NCBI RefSeq assembly: GCF_900129265.1
Contig: NZ_FQVG01000012.1
Span: 1 to 50,296 of the forward strand
Source: Caloramator proteoclasticus DSM 10124
GTDB lineage: Bacteria; Bacillota; Clostridia; Clostridiales; Caloramatoraceae
Direction of reading: 5' to 3'
Length of the DNA: 50,296 nt
Of the stretch, positions 1 through 8,794 are shown piece by piece; within the stretch, counting starts at the first letter, position 1, and each line of letters begins with the position of its first letter. The notes under the pieces were generated by a model, which had not been told where the DNA came from, did not search any database, and saw only the letters and a program-made list of their open reading frames with translations. The translations under genes and the position numbers were made by a program.

Positions 1-168
1 AATACTTATATCAGGTATTTTAATGAAATAGTGAATTCTTTTGATATACCGTATACAAATGCTTGTACTGAAGGCTTTAATAACAAAATTAAAGTTATTA
101 AAAGAAATGCCTTCGGCTTTAAAAACTTTGATAGGTTTAGAAATAGAATTCTTCATTGCTGTAATTAA
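1..168 (+). pseudogene. ISL3-family transposase, C-terminal fragment
   Basis: An open frame runs from the first base of the window to a TAA at 166-168 and encodes 55 residues. It contains the pattern TEGFNNKIKVIKRNAFGF followed by NFDRFRNRIL, which is the hallmark C-terminal end of ISL3-type DDE transposases. The N-terminal part lies outside the window, so it cannot be said whether the full gene is intact. A short hairpin (CCAAC/GTTGG, 200-213) followed by a T-run lies just downstream and could be its terminator. The position at the very edge suggests that an assembly break fell inside an insertion sequence. Confidence 0.75.
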
Positions 169-324
169 AGTAAATTATAATACCAAATTTTAGAAAACCA
201 ACTCCCGTTGGTCTTTTTGTCCTGCAATTTTTTGCAGGGGACTCTCCCCCATCCAACCTATCTTTATAAAATCACTCTCAAACAAGAAAGGACAGGCATT
301 CTAATTGAATACCCGCCCCAACAA

Positions 325-353
325 TTGACAAAGAGCCTTATGATTTTTATAAT
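325..353 (+). promoter_or_regulatory. Consensus sigma-A promoter of the DUF2202 gene
   Basis: A perfect TTGACA (325-330) and a perfect TATAAT (348-353) are separated by 17 bp. Transcription would start near 360, which places the AAGGAG ribosome site (361-366) at the very 5' end of the mRNA, so the leader is only about 15 nt. The box was read directly; its use is inferred. Confidence 0.75.
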
Positions 354-375
354 TAATCTTAAGGAGAGTGATATT

Positions 376-813
376 ATGTATGGAGCAGTAAGGGCAAAAC
401 TTGATAAAAATCCTACATTAGAAAATATGCTAATCTATGCAATTGAAGATGAATATCTTGCAAGAACAGAATATGAACTTGCCCTAAAGGCACTTGGAGA
501 TGAAAAACCCTTTAACAGCATTATAAATTCTGAAGTTCATCATATAAATTGGCTAAAGGAGCTGATGCAAAAGTACAATGTAGAAATTCCTGATGATAAA
601 TCTTTAGAATATCTTAAGGAACCCCTCTCTTTAGATGAGGCACTTGAATATGGAATACACGCAGAAATTGAAAACATAGATATGTACGAAAGGTTTTTAT
701 CCCTTGAAATACCAGATGATGTAAGAGGTGTGTTTAAAAAGTTAAGGGATGCATCAAAGGGTCACCTTTTAGTCCTTAAAAACAGAAAAGAAGCAAAACA
801 AACAAATGCCTAA
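376..813 (+). CDS. Ferritin-like DUF2202-type protein
   Basis: This 145-residue protein looks like a rubrerythrin/ferritin-like four-helix protein of the DUF2202 type. Candidate di-iron ligands are spaced as in the fold: E in EDEYLARTEYE near residue 27, E and H in SEVHHINW near residue 57, E in HAEIENIDMYE near residue 98 and H in KGHLL near the C-terminus. The start at 376 is chosen because AAGGAG (361-366) sits at the right distance and a consensus promoter lies directly upstream. The frame stays open back to 208, but that would start upstream of the promoter. In anaerobes such proteins usually serve oxidative-stress or iron handling. That role is inference, as no partner gene lies next to it. 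Confidence 0.7.
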   Translation: MYGAVRAKLDKNPTLENMLIYAIEDEYLARTEYELALKALGDEKPFNSIINSEVHHINWLKELMQKYNVEIPDDKSLEYLKEPLSLDEALEYGIHAEIENIDMYERFLSLEIPDDVRGVFKKLRDASKGHLLVLKNRKEAKQTNA

Positions 814-840
814 TCCCTTTATCGGACTTTTTAGATAACC

Positions 841-869
841 AAAGTGTTGCCTTTTTAAGGCAACACTTT
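841..869. terminator. Bidirectional terminator hairpin
   Basis: The arms AAAGTGTTGCC (841-851) and GGCAACACTTT (859-869) form an 11-bp stem with a 7-nt loop, followed on the plus strand by TATAATTTTAT. It lies between the convergent DUF2202 gene and the chemoreceptor pseudogene and overlaps the stop codon of the latter. Confidence 0.7.
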
Positions 870-2872
870 ATAATTTTATCACACTCAATACATCCTTTAG
901 CTTGTTTGCTCCCTCAAGGTTTTGGTCTGAAATTTCCTTTACTCCATCAACTGCTGCAACTATATTTTGAGTCTTTGATGCAATATCTTCAGTTCCTATT
1001 GCACCTTCATTTACTGTCTTTGCCACATCGCTTATTGCCCTAACTATATCAGAAACTGCCTCTGTTGCTTCCTTTATCTGAATCTTTACCTCTTCCATAT
1101 AGTTATATATAGTATCTGCATCCATATTATACTGTTCACCAACAACTATAAATGCATTATAGTCATTTGTAACCTTTTCCTCAATAAATCCAAGTATATC
1201 TTCACTGCTCTTTGCAAGGTTTTTAACCGATGCATTTACCATCTCAACAACCTTTTGTATATTTGCTGCAATTTTTGAGGATTCTTCTGCAAGCTTCCTT
1301 ACTTCATCTGCAACAACAGCAAATCCACGTCCCGCCTCTCCAACACGTGCAGCCTCTATTGCTGCATTTAGAGCAAGCAGGTTTGTTTGGGATGTTATTG
1401 CAATTATTGCATCTGCAAGTTCATTTATCTTTTCTACCTTCTTTGATTCTTCTATTGCCTCTTCAAGGTCCCTTTTAACATTGCTATAAATATTTAGAGC
1501 ATTTTCCTTTGAAGATTTTACATCTGCATTTATCATTAATGCTCTTTCCTTTATCTCCTCAGTGTAGCTTGTAACCTTCTCTACCTTTTCTCTAATCTGC
1601 TCTACATTTGCTAATATTGAATCTGAAGTTGCTGTTACTTCTTCTGTTGCAGCTGATGTTTCCTCCATTCCTGCTGCAAGTTCCTCCGTTGTTGCCATAT
1701 TGTCTTCTGCCTCTGACTTTAGCATTTCAACAGTATTTGAAACCTTAAAGGCATTTTCCTTTATAACATCAGACACATCCACAATTTTGCCTACTATATC
1801 CCTTAATTGAACTCTTAAATTATCAACTGCATTTGCAATAATTCCAACTTCTCTTTATATTTTAAAAGGTCATCATATTCATTCTTATAGTTTAATTCAA
1901 ATCTTGATGTTTCATCAATTAGCTTTACTACTTTCTTCAATGGACTTGTTATTCTTTCAACGAATAGATAACATAGTACTACTGCAATTAACCCTAAAAC
2001 TGAAAAAATTAATACAAGTTTTCGTATTAGTGAATTTATTGGTGCTACAGCTTCTCCTTCATCAACTGTTGTTACAACAATCCATCCTGTCTTTTTTGAA
2101 AAATCATATCCTGCAATCTTTTTTGCTCCATTATACACATAATTTATTGTATCTCTCTCAACCTTTGCATTTGTATTAAGCTTTTCTATTAGTCCTTTAA
2201 CAGCTTCATTTTCAACAGATTTACCTATTTTGTTTTTATCCTTATGGTATATCATTTTACCCTTTGTATCCACAAGATAAGTATATCCAGACTTTAATCC
2301 AGCAACTCCCTCATCCTTTAAATACTTCGAAAAGCTGCTGCATTTTACTGCACTTGCCACAAAACCCTTTATATATCCATCTATAAAAACTGGATATGTT
2401 ACTGCAACTACTAATTCTCCAGTTGATTTTGAAGCAAGTACCTCGCTTATTACAGGCCTTTTTGTACTTATTGTATTCTTTGTGTATTGCCTGTCCTGTA
2501 CACTTTTACCAATTAAATTTCTATCACTGTCTGCTAATATTGTACCATTTAAATCTACAAGAAATATATGTTCACTGTTTCCTACAGTTTCAACATAATT
2601 ATCAAATACCTTATTTAAGGCCTCTACATCTCCTTGTCCCTGTAAAACTGCCTTAGCATCACCCGAGGAGGCAAGTCCGTGGAGTTCTGATACCTCTTTT
2701 TCTAAAATAGCATCTATTTTTTCTGCCTCTGATGATGAGATATTTAAAATTTCACCATTTAATCTTTTAATAAAGTAATCATAACACCCTTATAGGATAA
2801 TAAGCCCATTATTACAATGCTTGTTACAAAAATTGATAGTACGAACAAGGATATTCGTTTTCCCATTGTCAT
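868..2872 (-). pseudogene. Methyl-accepting chemotaxis protein, broken by two frameshifts
   Basis: The pieces add up to a classic membrane chemoreceptor. The start at 2872 follows AAAGGAGG and gives an N-terminal membrane helix (MTMGKRISLFVLSIFVTSIV). A dCache-like ligand domain with DLNGTILADSD and DTKGKMIYHKD follows, then a second membrane helix, a HAMP-like linker and a signalling domain with the tip [20 protein letters not shown]. The reading frame breaks near 2775, after SYKGV, where the sequence continues in another frame as YDYFIKRLNGE. It breaks again near 1850, at YKEK, where [16 protein letters not shown] continues. Each break fits the loss of one base, and neither lies in a long homopolymer, so decay is more likely than sequencing error, though error cannot be excluded. 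A sigma-28-type box lies upstream. Confidence 0.85.
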
Positions 2873-2908
2873 TCTGCATTTCCTCCTTTGTATTTTTGTA
2901 TATATTCT

Positions 2909-2935
2909 TTATCGTAACTTAACTTCAAAAACTTA
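2909..2935 (-). promoter_or_regulatory. Sigma-28 (SigD)-type promoter of the chemoreceptor pseudogene
   Basis: Read on the minus strand there is TAAG, 15 bp, then TACGATAA. The SigD/FliA consensus in Bacillus and clostridia is TAAA-N15-GCCGATAT. The box sits about 35 bp upstream of the start at 2872. Three other genes in this window carry a similar box. Confidence 0.6.
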
Positions 2936-3031
2936 ACAAGCCTTTTACAAAATAAATATTATTTTTAGTTAATTTTTAAATGTTTTTATGTATTATTTTT
3001 ACTTGTATAGTATAGTATTTACATTGTTTCT

Positions 3032-3059
3032 TTGACTTTAAGCTATACTTTTCTATATT
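3032..3059 (+). promoter_or_regulatory. Candidate sigma-A promoter of the 43-residue gene
   Basis: TTGACT (3032-3037), a 16-bp spacer and TATATT (3054-3059) would give a leader of about 70 nt before the start at 3137. The surrounding DNA is very AT-rich, so chance matches are easy. Confidence 0.4.
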
Positions 3060-3136
3060 TATACTTCATTTCTAATTATTTCACTTATATTATTTATATT
3101 TTAAATCAAAATATAAATAGAAGGGAGGCTGAGTTT

Positions 3137-3268
3137 ATGGTTAGAAAAAGTAGAAAAGGTATTGTAGGCAAGGCTCTTCCTACTATGTCTAAAAGATACA
3201 GAATTGGTGAGGGAATTGATTTTATAAAGGAAAAGCTTAAAATGGAGGGAAGGATAGACGAAGATTAG
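3137..3268 (+). CDS. Small basic protein of unknown function (43 aa)
   Basis: The ATG at 3137 follows AAGGGAGG (3121-3128) at a good distance. The protein is rich in Lys and Arg at the N-terminus (MVRKSRKGIVGK) and acidic at the very end (GRIDED). The middle reads KRYRIGEGIDFIKEKLK and could form an amphipathic helix. I do not recognise a family. The gene has its own candidate promoter and is followed immediately by an AAGAAGTAG/CTACTTCTT hairpin, so it looks like a genuine monocistronic gene rather than chance. It has no membrane segment or signal peptide. Nucleic-acid or ribosome binding is possible from the charge alone, but that is a guess. Confidence 0.6.
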   Translation: MVRKSRKGIVGKALPTMSKRYRIGEGIDFIKEKLKMEGRIDED

Positions 3269-3295
3269 AAGAAGTAGGATTTTGACTACTTCTTT
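3269..3295 (+). terminator. Terminator hairpin; left flanking repeat of palindromic element A
   Basis: AAGAAGTAG and CTACTTCTT form a 9-bp stem (3269-3294) right after the 43-residue gene. Positions 3271-3295 match 3486-3510 at 19 of 25 positions without gaps, and the two segments exactly bracket the element at 3296-3485. Confidence 0.65.
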
Positions 3296-3485
3296 AGATT
3301 GTTGCTAAACCTAATTTTAGCTAAAGTATGAAAAAGCCCTATGAAAGGATTTTAATGGGCTCTTTCATGAGCTTTAGCAATTCTTGTTTTTCAAACAAAG
3401 AAAAACTTAGAATGCTTAGCGAAATGAACCGATGCCCAAAAAATCCTTCATAGGGCTAAGCAATGTATAACTTTTTCAACAAATT
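3296..3485 (+). repeat. Palindromic intergenic element, copy A (190 bp, no GC-rich insert)
   Basis: The element begins AGATTGTTG and ends in the CTTTTTCAACA region, giving short terminal inverted repeats (TGTTGAYAAA-like). Longer inner arms are AGCCCTATGAAAGGATTT (3335-3352) and AAATCCTTCATAGGGCT (3441-3457). Further in, AGCAATTCTTG and the AGAATGCTT region pair around an apex reading TTGTTTTTCAAACAAAG. Three related copies occur at 8812, 34455 and 40743. This copy shows the uninterrupted apex, whereas the copies at 34455 and 40743 carry an insert there. It has no coding capacity. It lies between convergent genes, and the right flank (3486-3510) is a second hairpin that abuts the stop codon of the propeller protein gene. 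Confidence 0.8.
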
Positions 3486-3509
3486 GAAGTAGACGTTTCC
3501 CTATTTCTT

Positions 3510-5345
3510 TCATTTAGCATCTACCTCTAAAACTTTATAATAGTCACTTATTGTATAGTATAGCTTCTTTTGTTTTTCATCATACAGATATGAATTTATA
3601 TATCCTATGTCTTCCACTACTGTTGACAGCTTATTGGTATTAATATTCAAACATTTTATTTTAAATTTTCCATTATCGTTGATTTCTATAAAAAATATTT
3701 TTTCATTTGATACAAGGCATCCATCAAAAAATAATAAATTGCTGTGTAATATGTTTTTTTCTTTAGTTTCAAAATTATAGACACATAGATTGTTCCCTTC
3801 AACATAATAAATATTTTTATCATTTATATATAAAATTTCTGATAAGTATACACCATCATTTTTAATCTCTTCTGTTTTGTTGGTTTTTATATCTAAAACC
3901 ATAATTTTCGTTCCATTTGTTATACCATTTTCATTAGGGTAATAATATATTTTACCATTTCCTATATATAGTACCCAAGCATTCTCTAATAACCTTTCGA
4001 TTTTATTATTGTATATTCTATATAAATTTGTTATTGAAAAGATATAAATCGTGTCTCCATCAACAAACATCCTATTAGTTAATATATTAGTTACCAAATT
4101 AGGAGTATTTGAATCTATATCAAAACTATATAGCTGACCCCCATAAAAAAACAAATTACCACCTACAGCTTTTAAATCCTTAACAAATATATTTTTCAAA
4201 TTATTACTAATGAAAACTCTATCTCCATCATCAGAACCTAATTTATGCTCAATTAATTTAACATAATCTGAATAAAATAATTTGTTATTTGCTTTAACCA
4301 TCCTATATCCCTGAAGTGTATCTATTTCTTTTTTGTCTGGATAATAAAAAAGAACAGGCTTTATACCAGGAAATTCGTATTTTTTCTTGTTTTTTATATC
4401 ATATATATAGTCTTTATTACCCTCCACTATAAATTCAACATTGTTATAGGTTATTCCATTAACCTTTAGCTCCTCCCTTGGATTCTTACCTTCTAAGTCA
4501 ACACTCATTAGGACTCTTTCAATTTCTCTGTTACTTAAACTATAATAATATACTCTTCCTTTTAAAATTTTAGATAATTCAATCCCTCTATTTTGATCTG
4601 CTATTTCCCAAAGCTTTTCAAATTTATTATTGAAGCAAACTATCTTAATGTTGCCAACTGATGTATAAAAATATCCATTGTAGTACATCAAATTTAAAAT
4701 AGGATCCTGCAATCGATATGTTTTATAGGTTTTATCCTTTATATTCATTTCATATATATAACTACTTTCATCTGTAAAATAATAGTAGATAACATCTCCC
4801 ATATATAAAAACTTATGAGGGTATATTTTTAAATCTATATTAGTTTTATTGGAAATATCATATAAAATTACATTTCTGTTTTCACTATTTAAATAGGCAA
4901 TTTTATTATCAACAATTTGAAAATCTGCACAGTTGTCAAACAGTTTTTCTATAGATTTGTTTTTAGGATTCAACCTATATAATGTATCTTTAACATCCCT
5001 AAAATAAACAATGCCTTCATAGGGCTCAACTTGGTTTACCCAATTTTTTGTAATCATTTCTAATGTTTTATTCTTTGTATTGTAGGCATATAGGCAAAAA
5101 TCCTCATATTTTAAGGCAGGTACAAAATATATAGTATCTCCTACAATAGCCTGATTTTTAGTGTAATTGGTATAAAAATCCTCTTGCTTTAAAATCCTTG
5201 TCCTTACCTGATAATTAAAGGTTTTTAACTTAGGTACAAAATAATCTTTTATGCCTTTGCTAAAGTAACTAAATAAAAATCCAACTAAAAGTATCCCTGC
5301 TAAGATATAATACATCCTCTCTATCTTCTTTCCTCGATTCTCCAT
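3510..5345 (-). CDS. Membrane-anchored beta-propeller-like protein (DUF5050-type)
   Basis: The protein has 611 residues. One membrane helix near the N-terminus (YYILAGILLVGFLFSYF, about residues 12-28) is followed by a large extracytoplasmic region with many repeats of the form xIYYxx...NxxKIxxL, typical of DUF5050/propeller proteins whose blades read like IYYVEGNNLCVYN. The start at 5345 follows GGGGGTGAT. No catalytic motif was seen, so a binding or structural role at the cell surface is likely but unproven. It is a single gene. Its stop abuts a hairpin (3486-3510) that is the right flanking repeat of palindromic element A and may end the transcript. Confidence 0.65.
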   Translation of the reverse strand: MENRGKKIERMYYILAGILLVGFLFSYFSKGIKDYFVPKLKTFNYQVRTRILKQEDFYTNYTKNQAIVGDTIYFVPALKYEDFCLYAYNTKNKTLEMITKNWVNQVEPYEGIVYFRDVKDTLYRLNPKNKSIEKLFDNCADFQIVDNKIAYLNSENRNVILYDISNKTNIDLKIYPHKFLYMGDVIYYYFTDESSYIYEMNIKDKTYKTYRLQDPILNLMYYNGYFYTSVGNIKIVCFNNKFEKLWEIADQNRGIELSKILKGRVYYYSLSNREIERVLMSVDLEGKNPREELKVNGITYNNVEFIVEGNKDYIYDIKNKKKYEFPGIKPVLFYYPDKKEIDTLQGYRMVKANNKLFYSDYVKLIEHKLGSDDGDRVFISNNLKNIFVKDLKAVGGNLFFYGGQLYSFDIDSNTPNLVTNILTNRMFVDGDTIYIFSITNLYRIYNNKIERLLENAWVLYIGNGKIYYYPNENGITNGTKIMVLDIKTNKTEEIKNDGVYLSEILYINDKNIYYVEGNNLCVYNFETKEKNILHSNLLFFDGCLVSNEKIFFIEINDNGKFKIKCLNINTNKLSTVVEDIGYINSYLYDEKQKKLYYTISDYYKVLEVDAK

Positions 5346-5464
5346 TTTATCACCCCCAAGAATATTGTAACATATTATTCCATTTGTGTATATTTATATA
5401 TCGTGTATAAAAATATTATAATTGCCCATACTCTTAATATATTAATATTAAGGGGGTAAATTCT

Positions 5465-5644
5465 GTGATAAAATTCTCTTTGTTTTTCATTATTAGTCTT
5501 TTTATATTTCAAATAATAAAATTTAAATTAGACGACCAAAGGATTAAACTGTGTCTAACATTAGTCCAGCTCTCACTTTTAGCAACCTTATTTATTAGTG
5601 CCTACATAATTTACAGTCAACATATTTTATTTGCAGTTAAATAG
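5465..5644 (+). CDS. Small two-helix membrane protein (59 aa)
   Basis: A GTG at 5465 follows AGGGGGT (5451-5457) with 7 nt spacing. The 59-residue product has two hydrophobic stretches, FSLFFIISLFIFQII and LVQLSLLATLFISAYIIY, separated by a charged turn (KFKLDDQRIK). That is the layout of a hairpin-like inner-membrane protein. I do not recognise a family. It is divergent from the propeller protein gene and lies upstream of helD. The good ribosome site and the clean hydrophobic pattern support it, but AT-rich DNA readily produces hydrophobic frames. Confidence 0.5.
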   Translation: MIKFSLFFIISLFIFQIIKFKLDDQRIKLCLTLVQLSLLATLFISAYIIYSQHILFAVK

Positions 5645-5665
5645 TCTATTTCCCAGGAAATCGTA

Positions 5666-5694
5666 TTTACATATACTTTAAAATGATTTAGAAT
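5666..5694 (+). promoter_or_regulatory. Candidate sigma-A promoter of helD
   Basis: TTTACA (5666-5671), a 17-bp spacer and TAGAAT (5689-5694) place the transcript start near 5701. This leaves a leader of about 45 nt that contains the hairpin at 5716-5739. Confidence 0.5.
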
Positions 5695-5715
5695 AAATTT
5701 AAGCTGTTTTCAAGG

Positions 5716-5739
5716 ACCTCCAAAAATATAAACGGAGGT
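5716..5739 (+). promoter_or_regulatory. Hairpin sequestering the helD ribosome binding site
   Basis: ACCTCC (5716-5721) is the exact complement of GGAGGT (5734-5739), the ribosome site of helD, with a 12-nt A-rich loop. The pairing would hide the Shine-Dalgarno sequence. The structure is seen in the sequence. A regulatory role is inferred. Confidence 0.5.
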
Positions 5740-5745
5740 GTTTTT

Positions 5746-8049
5746 ATGTCAATCCAAAATCATCCAGATTATAAACAGGAAGTACAATTTTTAAGCTTTA
5801 TACTTGAATTTTTAAATAAATATCACAGTTCACTTCTTAAAACAAAAGATAGGTTAAACAAAGAGCTATCAAGTGGAGTAGGAGACCCTAAAGATGACAG
5901 CAGTGACCCCTACATCAGTATGATAATCAACACTCAGCTTTCCGATACAATAGAAGAGAAATTAAAAAAGATTGAGAACGCACATAAAAAACCCTATTTT
6001 GCAAGGGTTGACTTTACAGAAGAAGGTTCAAAAAATCGTGAAAAGCTTTATATTGGAAAGATGTCTGTGCTTGATGACAAAAACTACAAACCAATAATAA
6101 TAGACTGGAGAGCACCAATTGCTAATCTTTATTATGAGGGACGTTTGGGTAGAGCCCATTACGACTGTCCTGATGGAAGAATTTATGGAGAAATTCATTT
6201 AAAAAGGCAGTATACAATTGATGATGGCAAACTTTTAAATATGTTTGATATTGATATAACAACAAACGATGAATTTTTACAGGCCTTCCTTGGTGCAAAC
6301 GCAGATAATAGGTTGAAGGATATTGTTTCAACTATACAGGTTGAACAAAACAGGATAATAAGAGCAGATATGTGGAAACCACTAATTGTTCAAGGGGTTG
6401 CAGGAAGTGGTAAAACAACTATTGCTCTCCATAGAATTGCCTATCTTATTTACAACTATGACAAGGATTTTATTCCTGAAAACTATATGATTATTGCTCC
6501 AAATAAGCTCTTTTTAAATTATATATCTGATGTTTTACCCGAACTTGGAGTTAACAGAGTTAAACAAACTACCTTTGAAGAGTTTGCCTTTGAGGTTCTT
6601 GAAAAGAAGGTTAAGATTAAGGATGTAAACAGTAAACTTTCTAAATTAGTAGATATTGAGGATGAAAGAGAGAAGGAAATTATAATTGAAGCAACTAAAT
6701 TTAAAACATCAAAGGAATTTATGGATACATTAAGTCTTTATCTGAAGCAAGTAGAACAGACTATTATACCTCAAAATTCCTTTAATGTTGGAAAGATAGA
6801 GCTATACTCCTATGAGGATATACAAGAGCTGTTTTTAAAGAATTATTCTGACCTTCCTTTTCAAAAAAGGTTAAATGAAATAAAAAAACATCTACAAAAT
6901 AGAGCAAAACTTAAAAAGGATGAGTTAATTGAAAAATTACACAGGATTTGTGATTTAGAGGTTAATAAAATTAAATTAAATATTGAAGACACAGAGGAAC
7001 GAAGAATTAAATTAACTGAAACATACAATAAACGCGACGAACTTATAGGTAAGGTAAACGATTTTGTAAAAAATGGTGCACAAAATTTTATAAGGGCAAT
7101 AGAAATAAAATCACCCTTTGAGTACTATGATGAATTCATATTTAGCAATCTATTTAAAGAACAGGCACTTAAATATATAGACAAAGATGCCTATGAATAT
7201 TTAATAGATTCGTATAGGGAAAATATTAGCTCTAATTTGTATGAATATGAAGATTTGGCTCCACTTCTTTTTATTAAATATACTACTTTAGGTCTTAGTG
7301 AAAAAATTAAGGTTAAACATATTGTAATCGATGAGGCACAGGATTTTAGTGTACTACAGCTGTATGTTTTAAAAAACATTATAAAAGATAGTTCCTTTAC
7401 GATTCTTGGTGATTTAAACCAAGGAATACACTATTATCGTGGAGTTAGAGATTGGAATGAAATAAGGAGCATTGTATTTAATAATTCTGCCAATTACCTT
7501 ACCCTTGAACAAACCTATAGAACAAGTATTGAGATTATGGAGGTTGCAAACAAGGTTATAAGCCATATTAAAGATACTCAGGTTCAAATTGGGAAACCTG
7601 TTATTCGACACGGTGAAAGGGTAAAAGTAAAAAAGTTAAACTCCTTAAAGGAAGTTGTAGAAAATATTTTTATAAAAATTCAAGAATTAGAGCAATCAAA
7701 TATTAACACAATAGCTATCATTGGAAAAACACTAAGTGAATGTAAGGAAATTCATAAGCTTCTTAAAAAGAAGGGGTTGGACTTTAAACTAATAACAGGT
7801 AATGAAAAGGAATATTCTGTAAAGAGGGTTATTGTACCTTCGTATCTTTCAAAGGGACTCGAATTTGATGCCGTATTTATACCTAATGCCAACAGAGATT
7901 TATATAAGCAGAATGAACTTGATATAAAGCTTCTTTATGTAGCACTTACAAGACCTCTTCATAGATTATATATCTATTCAATAGGTGAAGTTTGTGATAT
8001 GCTAAAGGATATAGAATGCAATGAGGGGGAAGGTATATGTTCTTTATAG
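5746..8049 (+). CDS. helD: RNA polymerase recycling ATPase HelD (UvrD/Rep-like)
   Basis: This 767-residue superfamily 1 helicase-like ATPase frees stalled RNA polymerase from nucleic acid. The N-terminal coiled region (first about 80 residues) carries the HelD-specific arm. IIIDWRAPIANLYY is a family signature. Walker A is GVAGSGKTT near residue 217, Walker B is IDEAQD near 527, and later helicase motifs are GDLNQGIHYYRG, LEQTYRTS, YLSKGLEFDAV and YVALTRPLHRLY. Length and motif order match clostridial and Bacillus HelD. The start at 5746 follows CGGAGGTG. The stop overlaps the start of a zinc-ribbon gene by 13 nt, so the two are probably translated together. Confidence 0.9.
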   Translation: MSIQNHPDYKQEVQFLSFILEFLNKYHSSLLKTKDRLNKELSSGVGDPKDDSSDPYISMIINTQLSDTIEEKLKKIENAHKKPYFARVDFTEEGSKNREKLYIGKMSVLDDKNYKPIIIDWRAPIANLYYEGRLGRAHYDCPDGRIYGEIHLKRQYTIDDGKLLNMFDIDITTNDEFLQAFLGANADNRLKDIVSTIQVEQNRIIRADMWKPLIVQGVAGSGKTTIALHRIAYLIYNYDKDFIPENYMIIAPNKLFLNYISDVLPELGVNRVKQTTFEEFAFEVLEKKVKIKDVNSKLSKLVDIEDEREKEIIIEATKFKTSKEFMDTLSLYLKQVEQTIIPQNSFNVGKIELYSYEDIQELFLKNYSDLPFQKRLNEIKKHLQNRAKLKKDELIEKLHRICDLEVNKIKLNIEDTEERRIKLTETYNKRDELIGKVNDFVKNGAQNFIRAIEIKSPFEYYDEFIFSNLFKEQALKYIDKDAYEYLIDSYRENISSNLYEYEDLAPLLFIKYTTLGLSEKIKVKHIVIDEAQDFSVLQLYVLKNIIKDSSFTILGDLNQGIHYYRGVRDWNEIRSIVFNNSANYLTLEQTYRTSIEIMEVANKVISHIKDTQVQIGKPVIRHGERVKVKKLNSLKEVVENIFIKIQELEQSNINTIAIIGKTLSECKEIHKLLKKKGLDFKLITGNEKEYSVKRVIVPSYLSKGLEFDAVFIPNANRDLYKQNELDIKLLYVALTRPLHRLYIYSIGEVCDMLKDIECNEGEGICSL

Positions 8050-8411
8050 GTATATTCGGAGTTGAAGGCAAAGAAGAACATATTGGAGATATAAATAGTA
8101 AAGTTTGCAAATTATGCGGGCAGTTTACCACATATAAAGTGTATAAAAGATACTCTTATTTTCACTTTTTCTTCATTAAGTTATTTAAATTTGATGAACA
8201 TTACTTTGCTATCTCAAGATGCTGTAACAGAATATTTGAGATACCAAAGGAAGTTGGAAAAAAATATGAATTAAGAGAAATAAACGATATAGAGGATAAG
8301 GACTTAAGGGAGATATATAATCCCTATGCTGAAAAGGTATGTCCAAATTGCAAAAACTTAGTTAATCCTGATTATCCCTATTGCCCCTTCTGTGGTACAA
8401 GATTAAATTAA
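8037..8411 (+). CDS. Zinc-ribbon protein downstream of helD
   Basis: This 124-residue protein has a Cys pair near the N-terminus (KVCKLCGQ), a central CCNR motif and a C-terminal double zinc knuckle, CPNCKNLVNP then CPFCGTRLN, of the zinc-ribbon_2 type. The N-terminal and central cysteines suggest a second metal site. A GAGGGGGAAGG ribosome site lies inside the helD 3' end and the frames overlap by 13 nt, so it is co-translated with helD. The function is unknown; a role near RNA polymerase is only suggested by the neighbour. Confidence 0.7.
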   Translation: MFFIGIFGVEGKEEHIGDINSKVCKLCGQFTTYKVYKRYSYFHFFFIKLFKFDEHYFAISRCCNRIFEIPKEVGKKYELREINDIEDKDLREIYNPYAEKVCPNCKNLVNPDYPYCPFCGTRLN

Positions 8412-8422
8412 CTTAAAAAAAA

Positions 8423-8451
8423 TCACTTTTTAACATCCTCCCACATATAAT
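8423..8451 (+). promoter_or_regulatory. Candidate promoter of the holin-like gene
   Basis: A perfect TATAAT (8446-8451) lies about 25 bp upstream of the start at 8476, with a poor -35 (TCACTT, 8423-8428) at 17 bp. The position supports transcription independent of helD. Confidence 0.4.
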
Positions 8452-8475
8452 GTACTAAAAAAGGGGGGATATTTT

Positions 8476-8781
8476 ATGCCAGAGCTTTGGGGCATTGTAG
8501 CAGTATTGGCAATACTTGTTATATATTACTTTGCAAACAGAGAATATGCAAAAAAACTGGCTCTTGAATTTATGTTCTATGTTGAAAAGAAGGCTGAAGA
8601 ACTTGCACTAACCGAGGGAAAGAAGAAATTCTACTACGTAGTTTCACAGTATGACAAGCTTCCTGCCTTCGTTAAGGCAGTTATTACCCCAGACCAATTT
8701 GCACAGATGGTGCAACAGCTTTTTGATGAAGCTATAAGTAGGTTAGATAATAAAAATGAATATATTGCACCTGATAAATAA
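8476..8781 (+). CDS. Phage holin LLH-like small membrane protein
   Basis: This 101-residue protein has one N-terminal membrane helix (LWGIVAVLAILVIYYFA) and a soluble helical tail containing FMFYVEKKAEELALTEGKKKFYYVV. That layout is characteristic of the holin LLH family (phage_holin_6_1). The family helps release phage lysins, but chromosomal solo copies are frequent in clostridia and no lysin or phage gene lies here, so lysis is not claimed. A GGGGGG-rich ribosome site precedes the ATG. A hairpin at 8795-8814 may end the transcript and is also the left flank of palindromic element B. Confidence 0.6.
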   Translation: MPELWGIVAVLAILVIYYFANREYAKKLALEFMFYVEKKAEELALTEGKKKFYYVVSQYDKLPAFVKAVITPDQFAQMVQQLFDEAISRLDNKNEYIAPDK

Positions 8782-8794
8782 TTCATAAAGCCCC

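Noticed and set aside
208-375. N-terminal extension of the DUF2202 frame
   Set aside because: It lies upstream of a consensus promoter and has no ribosome site; the extra residues do not resemble the family.
1230-2656. Leu/Gln-rich open frames opposite the chemoreceptor pseudogene
   Set aside because: They are antisense shadows of the coiled-coil codons, without ribosome sites.
5380-5425. A CGATAT box upstream of the minus-strand propeller protein gene resembling sigma-28
   Set aside because: The expected TAAA at 15 bp is missing (AATT is found), so it is not counted with the four candidate boxes.
8476-8781. Prophage remnant suggested by the holin-like gene
   Set aside because: No lysin, integrase, capsid or other phage gene lies nearby; solo holin-like genes are common in clostridia.
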